This document shows, in pieces, positions 7,314 to 14,572 of a stretch of DNA of 21,030 bases (position 1 is its first letter; each line of letters starts with the position of its first letter). This DNA is from JBBSBY01 sp038205805. Its GTDB lineage: Bacteria > Desulfobacterota > Desulfomonilia > Desulfomonilales > Desulfomonilaceae. The stretch covers positions 1 through 21,030 of the forward strand of contig JBBRBO010000063.1 of NCBI GenBank assembly GCA_038205805.1, written 5' to 3'. Under the pieces are notes generated by a model, which was given only the letters and a program-made list of their open reading frames with translations, ran no database searches and was not told the DNA's origin. Made by a program: the position numbers and the translations under genes.

Positions 7314-7670
7314 CTAGCGATAGACTTCCTTGCGGTCTTCGACGGAGGTAATTGTTACTGTCTGCAGAGTGTCATCTATTTCATAGAGGATACGATCAAA
7401 CGATACATCTTTAGAGCCCGAGGCGTTCACGTAGCTCGTCAAGCGTATAGGTTCCGTGCCGTCGTGTATGCGCTGCATACCTTCTCTATGGGTTATAAGG
7501 TCATCCCAATCTTCGAGAGTCATCGGACCCCAATCCTTGATACATTCATCCCACGGTTGCACATACGTAGGCAGCTTGCTTAATCGGTTGAATATCGCCA
7601 AAAGTTGGGCTCGGTCACTCTCATTCGTATGGATATTTGCCGGCTTGTCGGTTTGGGTCACATTGTCCAT
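7314..7670 (-). CDS. Hypothetical protein with RelE/ParE-like C-terminal tail
   Basis: The 118-residue protein has a strong ribosome binding site (AAGGAG, 8 nt before ATG), which supports a real gene. Residues 91-118 (FDRILYEIDDTLQ, then a VTITSV strand and DRKEVYR) match the last beta strands of RelE/ParE-type toxins, which typically read DYRILYEIDD...V.HRREVYR. The first 90 residues are acidic, contain LEDWDDLITHREGMQRI, and do not resemble the helical front half of RelE. It may be a chimera of unrelated sequence with a toxin remnant, or an unrecognised family sharing this ending. No antitoxin gene is adjacent. Activity as a toxin is unproven. Confidence 0.7.
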   Translation of the reverse strand: MDNVTQTDKPANIHTNESDRAQLLAIFNRLSKLPTYVQPWDECIKDWGPMTLEDWDDLITHREGMQRIHDGTEPIRLTSYVNASGSKDVSFDRILYEIDDTLQTVTITSVEDRKEVYR

Positions 7671-7769
7671 GATGATTACTCCTTGTTGAGTAGCTTAACC
7701 GACTAAAGGCGGATTTGCTTGACCTTACAAACAATGTTTCCACCATATAAAAAGGGCGTCTACGGTTTG

Positions 7770-7978
7770 ATACCGATATGCTTCCAACGGAGTAATATTG
7801 GTGAAGTTCATTTTTGTAAGATTAGGTTCTTGAAGTCGATCTGAGAATGTTTAAGATTCGCCGAAAGCGGCCTTTTCTCCTTCAGAAAAGCCGGTTTCGG
7901 CAATAGTAAAAGTTCTTGGAGAGGGGTTCGGGGAGAAGCCTTCTTTCACGAAGCCTCTCCTCAACCCTTACTTCTTTG
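7770..7978 (+). repeat. Family R repeat, copy R2 (long, diverged)
   Basis: It aligns along its whole length with R6 and R8: an ATACC start, the block ATTTTTGTAAGA, a stem-loop, TTCTTGGAGAGGGG, the terminal hairpin and the TTACTTCTTTG end. The internal stem GCCGAAAGCGGC.../...GCCGGTTTCGGC (7860-7901) differs in sequence from R6 but still pairs. Its last 11 bp contain the stop codon of the TAXI gene on the other strand. It fills most of the 7671-7967 gap. Confidence 0.75.
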
Positions 7979-9029
7979 ATGGCATGTCCGTGTAACGATC
8001 CAGGCCCGCTTCGCGATAATACTTCAGGGCGCCGGGATGGAGAGGTTGCGGAGCGTCCCGTACCATTTCCTCTTTCGTGAGCTTACTCAAAGCAGGATGC
8101 AGGCTCTTGAAGTAATCAAAATGCTCGAAGACCTCCTTGGTGACGGCGTAGACCACCCGTTCGGGAATTTGCGCCGACGATAGGAGGCACGCCTTCATCC
8201 CGAAGGTCGGGATGTCTTCGGAATTTTCAATGCCGTTGTAGAAGGCAATGGGGATCAGCGCTTTTTTGTAGAACGGAGAGCGGCTAAGGAGATCATCGGT
8301 ATTGGTGAAGGGGATGAATCGGACGCGCGTCTTGCCTGCGCCCGCCTCTTTTATGACGCCGTTAGGATGCCCTACGGTGAAGAAGAATGCGTCGATACGG
8401 CCGTCCTGGAGCATGGAAGCCGCTTCCGAAGGCTTTAGTCCCTCCGCCTGCCCCAAATCCTCGATGGTGAGGCCGCAGGTGGAGATCGCGTCCAGGGAGT
8501 TCCGGCGAGTCCCGGAACCCGGATTGCCTATAGCCACGATCTTGCCCCGGAGATCGCCGCACGTCTTGATGCCGCTGTCAACGGCAGCAAGAAGGCACAC
8601 CGTCTCGGTTGTAAGGGCGAACACGCCGCGTATGTTGCGCTGAGGACCTTTTTGTTTCCAATCGCCGACGCCCTCGATAGCTTGCGTGGTTTTGTCGGAT
8701 TGCGCCAAGCCGAAATCCAGATCCCCCCGTTCCAAGGCGTTTATATTGAAGACCGAGCCGCCCGTGGCCTCGGCCGTAGCCTTCACCCCGTACGTGCGCC
8801 GCATCTTGTTCACAAGCTTACTGATAGCGCCGCCTGTGGGGTAATACAACCCCGTTACCGAGCCCGTGCCGATGGTGACGAAGGTTGTCTCAGCCCACAC
8901 CGGCGTGCTCCATGCTGCGCTCACCGTTAGAAGGGCCGCCCACAGACACACCACGAGCGCATACGTCGAGCGCCCTGTTCGCTTGCGGGCTAAGGGTAGA
9001 CGATCTGCGGCCGCTGGATTCCTTCTCAT
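7968..9029 (-). CDS. TAXI-family TRAP transporter solute-binding protein
   Basis: This is a periplasmic receptor of 353 residues that delivers a substrate to a fused TRAP permease. The signal peptide has an unusually long charged N-region, then a hydrophobic core at about 23-40 and a likely cleavage after VWA (46). The mature start FVTIGTGSVTGLYYPTGGAI carries the TAXI signature, followed by the ATGGSVFNINALERGDLDFG and AIGNPGSGTR segments typical of the family. The start overlaps the terC stop by 4 bp (ATGA, 9026-9029), so translation is probably coupled. The cognate permease is most likely the one at 3158-5194. The last three codons (SKK) and the stop lie inside repeat R2. The ligand cannot be predicted. 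Confidence 0.93.
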   Translation of the reverse strand: MRRNPAAADRLPLARKRTGRSTYALVVCLWAALLTVSAAWSTPVWAETTFVTIGTGSVTGLYYPTGGAISKLVNKMRRTYGVKATAEATGGSVFNINALERGDLDFGLAQSDKTTQAIEGVGDWKQKGPQRNIRGVFALTTETVCLLAAVDSGIKTCGDLRGKIVAIGNPGSGTRRNSLDAISTCGLTIEDLGQAEGLKPSEAASMLQDGRIDAFFFTVGHPNGVIKEAGAGKTRVRFIPFTNTDDLLSRSPFYKKALIPIAFYNGIENSEDIPTFGMKACLLSSAQIPERVVYAVTKEVFEHFDYFKSLHPALSKLTKEEMVRDAPQPLHPGALKYYREAGLDRYTDMPSKK

Positions 9030-9874
9030 TTGCCGGCCTTTTCCGGGGTGACCGCAGGGATAATCTCCGGCGCGTCCTTCGAAGGGGTCCCGGCTACTAT
9101 GACTTCTTTTGCTGAGAGCGAAGGGCCGACCGTAGCCTCCGATTCACCCACTACTTGCATTCCCATGACATTCCGAAGCCGGATATTGAGGACCTCCACC
9201 ATAACCGAAAATGCCATAGCGAAGTAGATATACCCCTTGGGCACATGGTGTCCGAAGCCGTCTGCAATCAACACCACGCCTACAACCACAAGAAAGGACA
9301 ACGCCAGCATCTTAATGGTAGGATTTTTGTCGATGAAGAGGCCGATGCTCCTCGCAAACAGCATCATCAATCCCACTGAGCAGACCACAGCGGCAATCAT
9401 GATAGTGATATGATCCACCATACCTATAGCCGTTATGATGGAATCAAGAGAAAAGACCAGATCTATCAGTATGATCTGTACAATAACGGCGAAAAATCCG
9501 GCGGGGACTCTCGGCGCTTTAGTGGCGACGTATCGCTCTTTTTCCAGGAGTTGGTGGATCTCGCCGGTGCTCTTCCAGAGGAGAAAAAGCCCTCCGGCTA
9601 TGAGAATAAGGTCGCGGCCGGAGATACCGTGCCCCAATACCGTGAAGAACGGCTGCGTCAAGCCCGAGATCCAAAAGAGCAACGACAGCAGCCCGATACG
9701 CATGAACATGGCTAGGAAAAGACCCAGACGTCGGCCCAGCTCGCGGCGGCTCTCGGGGAGTTTCCCCACCACAATGGATATGAAGATGATGTTGTCAATT
9801 CCGAGGACTAATTCCAGGGCGGTCAAGGTAATAAACGCCACCCATGCGTCAAAACTGGTGAGTAATTCAAGCAC
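9026..9874 (-). CDS. TerC-family integral membrane protein
   Basis: The 282-residue protein has about seven membrane segments and both TerC acidic motifs: LELVLGIDNIIF (E21, D27) and LIDLVFSLDSI (D138, D144). TerC/YkoY/Alx proteins export metal ions, best supported for manganese, or protect against metal stress and support metalation of exported proteins. The C-terminal 50 residues form a soluble tail rich in Glu, Pro and Ala. The start is GTG at 9874 with AAGGAT about 8 nt upstream. The stop overlaps the TAXI receptor start, so the two are co-translated. A link between metal homeostasis and the TAXI substrate is only suggested by this coupling. Naming it terC, alx or ykoY would overstate the evidence. 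Confidence 0.92.
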   Translation of the reverse strand: MLELLTSFDAWVAFITLTALELVLGIDNIIFISIVVGKLPESRRELGRRLGLFLAMFMRIGLLSLLFWISGLTQPFFTVLGHGISGRDLILIAGGLFLLWKSTGEIHQLLEKERYVATKAPRVPAGFFAVIVQIILIDLVFSLDSIITAIGMVDHITIMIAAVVCSVGLMMLFARSIGLFIDKNPTIKMLALSFLVVVGVVLIADGFGHHVPKGYIYFAMAFSVMVEVLNIRLRNVMGMQVVGESEATVGPSLSAKEVIVAGTPSKDAPEIIPAVTPEKAGK

Positions 9875-10270
9875 CTATTCGATCCTTGTTGTAAGAATTC
9901 GTTCCGGCACGACTGGAGGATTCGCTCTTTTACACCAATGGTATTGTGGTTCGATCCGCCGGCCTTATTGGGAAAGTCTAACCGAACTCGACGTCTCCCG
10001 CAACGAAAGTGAGTCTCTGCCCAATGTCGGCGGAGCGACGTTCAACTCGCATGAGAGCAATACCAATGCCGAATCAAAGAAGTAATAGTGGGGAGAACCT
10101 TCTTGAAAGAAGACTTCTCCCCAAACCCCTCTCCAGGAACTTCTGCAATAGCCGAAACCTACTTTGCAACAAAAGCTGCGCCTATATTACTTTGTCAAAG
10201 CAAAGCGGTATAAGCCGTTCGAGACAACGAATTCGAGAAGGCCCTCCTATTTGTTGCAGATAACGGCCTC
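9875..10270. other. Intergenic region between selA and terC
   Basis: These 396 bp hold repeat R3 and presumably the promoter of terC, but no clear -35/-10 pair was found. Open frames here (9435-10085, 10009-10263, 10164-10643) run across the repeat or into genes on the other strand and are not credible. No RNA gene was recognised. Confidence 0.5.
10073..10214 (-). repeat. Family R repeat, copy R3 (reverse, internal deletion)
   Basis: Read on the minus strand it contains the ATACC start, AATATAGGCG, TTTTGT, one arm (GTTTCGG) of the internal stem, AGTTCCTGGAGAGGGG, the terminal hairpin GGGGAGAAGTCTTC / GAAGGTTCTCCCC, and the end ATTACTTCTTTG. The left arm of the internal stem is missing. Confidence 0.7.
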
Positions 10271-11698
10271 TTACCGGACCCCTTCACATCTTGTGAGGGC
10301 GGAGACTAAGAGGCGGGGGAGGGATTCGCGTTCATGCGGCAGGATCGTGCGTGGGTCCAGGAGCACCGCGTCATCCTTGATGAGGGCGATGAGGGGCGGT
10401 TCACCCTTGCGAAGAGCGGATTCCAGGGACGCCGCGGACACGTCCAGTGGATGGATGGCCACACGCGGGCCGGGGAGGTCACTCATAGGTAAGGCCCCGC
10501 CGCCGACTCGCCCTACCCCCGGCTCGATGGTGATGCGCAGGCGTGAGCCCACGGAGCTGCTTTCAATGGCTGCGGCAATAGCTTGGGTGTCGCGAAGCAG
10601 CTCCTCCGCAGACTTGCCGATCATGCGCAACGTGGGCACGTGAGCGAACGGGCCATCGGGATAGGTATATTCTTCCAGGGTGGCTTCGAGGGCCGCAAGG
10701 GTGAGCTTATCCATGCGCAGGGCTCGGGCCAAAGGATGCGTGCGCATCGTGTCGATTAGGGGGCGCTTGCCGGCTAGGATTCCCGCTTGTGGCCCGCCAA
10801 GCAGCTTGTCACCGCTGAAACTCACCACGTCAATCCCCTTCGCGACGGTCTCCTGAACGGTGGGTTCATCGGAGAGACCGTATTCGCGCAGGTCCACGAG
10901 GCACCCGCTCCCGAGATCCATCATGGTGGGGATGGTGTGTTCCGCCCCGATAGCGGCGAGTTCGTCTAAAGAGACCTCGCGCGTGAATCCCATTATGCGG
11001 TAGTTGCTTGTATGGACCTTGAGGATAAGCGCCGTGCGTTCGTTGATAGCCTGGATGTAGTCTTTGGGATGCGTGCGGTTGGTCGTGCCGACTTCCCGTA
11101 GGATAGCGCCGGACTGCGCCATCACGTCCGGGATACGGAACGAGCCGCCGATCTCGATGAGTTCCCCGCGGGAGACAATGACTTCCCTGCCGTGGGCCAG
11201 CGCCGCCAAGGCCAACAATAGGGCGGCGGCGTTGTTATTAACCGCCATAGCCGCTTGCGCGCCGGTAAGCTCAACCACTAGCCTGGCCAGATGAGTATTC
11301 CGCTCACCCCTTCTCCCCTTCTCCAGGTTGTATTCGAGATTGGAATAGCCGCCGGCGATCTCCACCACCCGTTCGAGCGCTCTCGGCGCCAGGGGTGAGC
11401 GACCCAGGTTCGTATGCACGATAACACCCGTAGCGTTGATGACCCGCCGCAGGGTCGGCCCAAGGATCTCGTGCGCCCTGACCGCCACGGCCACCGCCAC
11501 ACGGTCCGGGATGAGATCGTCGTGCGCAACGCGACCGTCGCGGATTCCTCGCCGCAAGTCCTCCAGGACGATCCGCACTACTCCCTTGAGGAGTTCACGG
11601 GAAAACCGCTCCCGCGAGTCGGCGGTGGCCGGATGTTCGAGTATTTTATCCACCGAGGGCACCGCTTTGAGGAGCCCCGCAATCGCTTCTTTATCCAT
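10271..11698 (-). CDS. selA: L-seryl-tRNA(Sec) selenium transferase
   Basis: This PLP enzyme converts seryl-tRNA(Sec) to selenocysteinyl-tRNA(Sec) using selenophosphate, the last step in making selenocysteine. The 475 residues match the bacterial length (about 460-470). Recognised motifs are RRVINATGVIVHTNLGRSPL (84-103), the GGYSNLEYNLEKGRRGER segment, AMAVNNNAAAL, and the PLP lysine in VSFSGDKLLGGPQAG (K298). The gene starts 8 bp after the stop of the exported protein upstream, so the two are probably cotranscribed. selB, selD and the Sec tRNA are not in this window. No in-frame TGA selenoprotein was recognised here. Confidence 0.96.
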   Translation of the reverse strand: MDKEAIAGLLKAVPSVDKILEHPATADSRERFSRELLKGVVRIVLEDLRRGIRDGRVAHDDLIPDRVAVAVAVRAHEILGPTLRRVINATGVIVHTNLGRSPLAPRALERVVEIAGGYSNLEYNLEKGRRGERNTHLARLVVELTGAQAAMAVNNNAAALLLALAALAHGREVIVSRGELIEIGGSFRIPDVMAQSGAILREVGTTNRTHPKDYIQAINERTALILKVHTSNYRIMGFTREVSLDELAAIGAEHTIPTMMDLGSGCLVDLREYGLSDEPTVQETVAKGIDVVSFSGDKLLGGPQAGILAGKRPLIDTMRTHPLARALRMDKLTLAALEATLEEYTYPDGPFAHVPTLRMIGKSAEELLRDTQAIAAAIESSSVGSRLRITIEPGVGRVGGGALPMSDLPGPRVAIHPLDVSAASLESALRKGEPPLIALIKDDAVLLDPRTILPHERESLPRLLVSALTRCEGVR

Positions 11699-11706
11699 CC
11701 CTGAGC

Positions 11707-12210
11707 CTACGGTTTCAGTTTGAACGACGCAACCGCCGCTTCAAAGGCGGGCTCAATCGCCGTGAATTCGCGCATGGGCGCCAACATATCGAGATGGAGG
11801 TGTTTGTCCTTGGTTATCACGACGAGACGCCACATCCTGAGCCGATTCGGCTCATCCGTGGGTTTTTCCTTGATGAGAAAGGCGCGGCCACCCTCAATGG
11901 TGACGTCCTCGACGGATGCGACGTTCGGGTTGCTCTTTGCGCTCTTCTTCAGAGTGTCATATAGGGCGTCAGGGGAATCGTAAAACAACTCACCGGAAAT
12001 AATGTAGATTTCCGAGCCGTCCTTTTTCCATTTGAAGATGCCGGGATCTTCCGCGGTTTCGGCGGTAAATCCTTCGGGGACGGTAAACTCCGCCGGTTGC
12101 TCGGTTTTGTCGGCCGCAGTATCTGCGGGGGAAGGCTCCTCTTGAGCCAAGGCCGGACAACACGACGCCATTATCAGCAAACAGGCTAGGAGATAGAGCA
12201 AAGATCGCAT
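11707..12210 (-). CDS. Small exported protein of unknown function
   Basis: The start was chosen at ATG 12210, because GAGGTG lies 7 nt upstream. The ATG at 12225 has no ribosome binding site and would add only five residues. The 167-residue product begins with a clear signal peptide (MRSLLYLLACLLIMASCCPA, cleavage likely after ALA before QEEPSP). An acidic linker follows, then a compact alpha/beta domain of about 110 residues with FKWKKDGSEIYIISGEL and a C-terminal FTAIEPAFEAAVASF helix. The pattern is loosely like PsbP/DcrB-type periplasmic domains, but no family is assigned. It immediately precedes selA on the same strand. Confidence 0.82.
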   Translation of the reverse strand: MRSLLYLLACLLIMASCCPALAQEEPSPADTAADKTEQPAEFTVPEGFTAETAEDPGIFKWKKDGSEIYIISGELFYDSPDALYDTLKKSAKSNPNVASVEDVTIEGGRAFLIKEKPTDEPNRLRMWRLVVITKDKHLHLDMLAPMREFTAIEPAFEAAVASFKLKP

Positions 12211-12225
12211 GGAGAAACACCTCAT

Positions 12226-12419
12226 GAAGAGTAAACGCCGAATGTTCGATTACTAACTGTAACCGTTCACCGGACCCTACGCAACCACTTGGAACCGTGT
12301 ATGGGTGGCCCGCAAGGGAGATAAGTCTCGCCTTGGGATTTCAACGGGCGCAAAGCCGTCTCAAGCCCGGTAAACCATTCATATTGACCAATAGGTGAGA
12401 GATTGATAGCATCAGTGCA
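12226..12419. other. Divergent intergenic region upstream of mtaB
   Basis: The region lies between the exported protein (-) and mtaB (+) and should carry both promoters, but none is convincing. A GGGAGATAAGTCTC stretch can form a small hairpin, and ACGGGC/GCCCGGT arms flank GCAAAGCCGTC. No riboswitch or RNA gene could be assigned. Confidence 0.35.
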
Positions 12420-13829
12420 ATGCGAAGTAAAGCCGTTATTAATCCCATTGTTGCGAAGAGCGCCGCCGTGAAGAATGAAATTACCGGGGATTGCGCTTTC
12501 GTAGAAGCCGCGTTCTCAAAGAAAAAGGCGCTCGTGCGAGTGTTGGGCTGCAAAGTCAATCAAGCTGAGGCCGCCGCCCTTGTGTCCGCCTTGGCCGACG
12601 CAGGCTACGAAGGCAACGAGGAGTGCGACGCCCCGGACCTTGTGTTGGCGCACACCTGCTGCGTTACGGCAAAGGCTGAAGGGAAGTCGCGGCGCATGGT
12701 CAAACGCCTAGCCGAAACATATCCTGATGCGGCCGTAGTGGTCACGGGTTGCCTCGCGGAAATCAATCCCGAATCGCTCAAGGCCGTGGCGCCGAGGGCG
12801 TTGGTCTTAGGCGCCTTCGAGAAGGATTGGATCGCCGAGCATCTACTGGAGCCGCTCACACCAGGTATTTATCGCTATGGGTCCGAGCATTGCCTCGATT
12901 TCGCGGACCACGGCGCACATGAAATCGCAGGGCGCTCACGATCCTTTCTCAAGATACAGGACGGGTGCTCTCAGCGGTGCTCGTACTGCGTGGTGCCGGA
13001 CGCGCGGGGGCCTTCCCGTAGTTTAGCTCCGGCGAAGGCGCTGGAGTACGCTCAACGCAACGAGAGCGGCGCTTTCAAGGAGATCGTTCTCTCGGGCGTC
13101 CACATCGGACGGTACGGCAGGGACTTGGATCCGCCCACGGACCTGGAATCCCTCCTGGCGCAGTTATTGGACGCCACGACTGCAAGATACAGGATCAGCT
13201 CGCTGGAACCCCAGGAAATCACCCCCGGCGTTATTCAGCTAATGGGCTCACGTCGGCGCCTGTGCCGACACTTACATATCCCCCTGCAAAGCGGTGACGA
13301 CGAGATCCTGCGACGCATGGGCCGACCGTACTCCACGGAATTGGTAGCGAATCTTGTGGAACGGCTCAGGGCCGCGGCGCCTGAAATATGCCTGGGCTTT
13401 GACGTGATCGTGGGGTTTCCAGGGGAAGACGACGCTTCCTTTGAGCGAACCTTCGCCTTCATCGAGGGGCTTGCGCCGGCTTACCTGCATGTATTCCCTT
13501 TCTCTCCTCGACCGAACGCCCCGGCTGCGGCAATGTCCCCCAGGACGCCCTTTCACGTTGCGTCCGAACGGGCGGCTCTCCTCAGAGACGTGGGCGAGCG
13601 ACTGCGCTCCAAGTATTACCAAGAATTCGTGGGGAAAACCCTTTCGGCTATTGCGGAATCCGAATCCGGCGACGGCGTGCTTACGATGCGCACGGGCGAG
13701 TATATTCCCGTTCAATGCCGAGTCCGACCGGGAACCTGCCGTGAGGGCGAACTACATGTGAAGATACAAAGTGTGGAGGGAGACAAGGTCTACGGTGATG
13801 TGGTATCAGGAATGAAACTACCGCAGTAG
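12420..13829 (+). CDS. mtaB: tRNA (N6-threonylcarbamoyladenosine-37-C2) methylthiotransferase
   Basis: This radical-SAM enzyme adds a methylthio group to t6A37 of tRNAs reading ANN codons. The N-terminal UPF0004 domain has the three auxiliary-cluster cysteines in LGCKVNQ, HTCCVT and VTGCLAE. The radical-SAM triad is CSQRCSYC (C-x3-C-x2-C) in FLKIQDGCSQRCSYC. A TRAM-like domain ends the chain. LGCKVNQ favours MtaB over MiaB or RimO. The frame opens at ATG 12420, which lacks a ribosome binding site and adds about 35 residues before the domain. GTG 12468 (GAAGAG upstream) and GTG 12534 (AAAGG, 5 nt) are alternatives, though 12534 would clip the first strand. It is monocistronic. Confidence 0.93.
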   Translation: MRSKAVINPIVAKSAAVKNEITGDCAFVEAAFSKKKALVRVLGCKVNQAEAAALVSALADAGYEGNEECDAPDLVLAHTCCVTAKAEGKSRRMVKRLAETYPDAAVVVTGCLAEINPESLKAVAPRALVLGAFEKDWIAEHLLEPLTPGIYRYGSEHCLDFADHGAHEIAGRSRSFLKIQDGCSQRCSYCVVPDARGPSRSLAPAKALEYAQRNESGAFKEIVLSGVHIGRYGRDLDPPTDLESLLAQLLDATTARYRISSLEPQEITPGVIQLMGSRRRLCRHLHIPLQSGDDEILRRMGRPYSTELVANLVERLRAAAPEICLGFDVIVGFPGEDDASFERTFAFIEGLAPAYLHVFPFSPRPNAPAAAMSPRTPFHVASERAALLRDVGERLRSKYYQEFVGKTLSAIAESESGDGVLTMRTGEYIPVQCRVRPGTCREGELHVKIQSVEGDKVYGDVVSGMKLPQ

Positions 13830-13914
13830 AGCCCTTTCCGTTCGTCTAACCGTGGGCCTCATACCGATACCTACCCAAAGAAGTACTCTTCGTCGTCCGA
13901 ATACGACCCAGCGC

Positions 13915-13938
13915 TACGCGTACGCGCACGTACGCGTA
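13915..13938. other. Perfect alternating pyrimidine-purine palindrome
   Basis: TACGCGTACG (13915-13924), loop CGCA, CGTACGCGTA (13929-13938): a 10-bp perfect inverted repeat. All 24 bases alternate pyrimidine and purine, a pattern prone to Z-DNA or cruciform formation. It lies 86 bp after the mtaB stop, with no T-run. Confidence 0.7.
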
Positions 13939-13992
13939 CCACCCCGAAGTAAAGCTCTAATTTGCATAAACGCAGCCTTTTCAGGACCAAAA

Positions 13993-14011
13993 GTGCTCCA
14001 TAATGGAGCAC
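13993..14011. promoter_or_regulatory. 19-bp perfect palindrome, operator-like
   Basis: GTGCTCCATAATGGAGCAC is symmetrical around one central base. It resembles a dimeric regulator site or a short hairpin, but no gene starts close by. Nothing else recognisable lies between it and 14220. Confidence 0.4.
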
Positions 14012-14231
14012 AACTTACAGGTAGGTCATCTCGATCTCAGCTTGTCTATGATTCAGTTTGGAGGGCTTTTTACGAAATCGCTTGCTGGAGCGTTTTTGCT
14101 GGGTTACATTAGTACTTATACGGTCACGAATCGTATTCAAACACACCTTTTTCGCTACCATTGAATCAGGGGGTCCATTTCAACCGCTCTCATCATCATC
14201 GAGAGAGGGGTGTAGAGGAGAGGAGTCTATA

Positions 14232-14459
14232 ATGAAATTGTTCCGCGCTGTTGCGCTTAAGGAATACTATCGGCGCGCTTTCAAACAATGGAAATTTTTC
14301 GGTATGGGAGTCGCCCCCCCTAGCCCCCTTGTCGGGGGTAAGCGTCGGTTCCGAGTTCAAGGCTTGTGGGGCGGTATCCTTACATCCCCCCGACAAGGGA
14401 TAATGGGGTTTAATCCTGAAGTAACTCGAATGATTGGATACTTTCATCCTTCCTTGTGA
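14232..14459 (+). CDS. Doubtful small ORF running into repeat S1
   Basis: ATG 14232 has a good ribosome binding site (AGGAG, 8 nt upstream). The first 20 or so residues, MKLFRAVALKEYYRRAFKQW, look protein-like: basic and able to form a helix. From about codon 19 the frame runs through repeat S1, giving low-complexity Pro/Gly-rich sequence, and it stops at 14457-14459. It could be the 5' end of a gene truncated by the repeat, or chance. Confidence 0.22.
   Translation: MKLFRAVALKEYYRRAFKQWKFFGMGVAPPSPLVGGKRRFRVQGLWGGILTSPRQGIMGFNPEVTRMIGYFHPSL
14287..14455 (+). repeat. Family S repeat, copy S1
   Basis: It shares with S2 the order TTCGGTATGGGAGT, a C-run, CCCCCTT..., GGGTAA.CGTCGG, CGAGT, a C-run with GACAAGGG, GGTTTAATCC and ACTTTCAT. 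CCCTTGTCGGGGG near 14326-14338 and CCCCCGACAAGGG near 14387-14399 form a 13-bp perfect inverted repeat. Copy R4 follows directly. Confidence 0.65.
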
Positions 14460-14535
14460 TGATACATCATGGTCGTTCTTGCAGAGGGTTCGAGACCCAT
14501 CCTTTCTTACACGAAGGTTTCCCGGGTGCTGCCTC
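14456..14535 (+). repeat. Family R repeat, copy R4 (short form)
   Basis: It begins with GTGATGATACATCATGGTCG, the short-form leader shared with R5 and R7, then TTCTTGCAGAGGG and a degenerate terminal hairpin around CCTTTC / GAAGG. It ends 37 bp beyond the stop of the DUF362 gene, which is on the opposite strand. Confidence 0.6.
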
Positions 14536-14572
14536 GCTAATCGGGCATTCGTATCAAAGACGCTGTTTCGCC

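Noticed and set aside
9435..10085. 216-codon frame on the + strand
   Set aside because: Mostly antisense to terC, with Ser/Arg-rich low-complexity translation, and it runs into repeat R3.
12340..12380. GGGCGCAAAGCC upstream of mtaB, reminiscent of a cyclic-di-GMP (GEMM) riboswitch
   Set aside because: The other required parts are missing: the upstream GCAAACC-like strand and the downstream tetraloop-receptor helix. The similarity is limited to a few bases.
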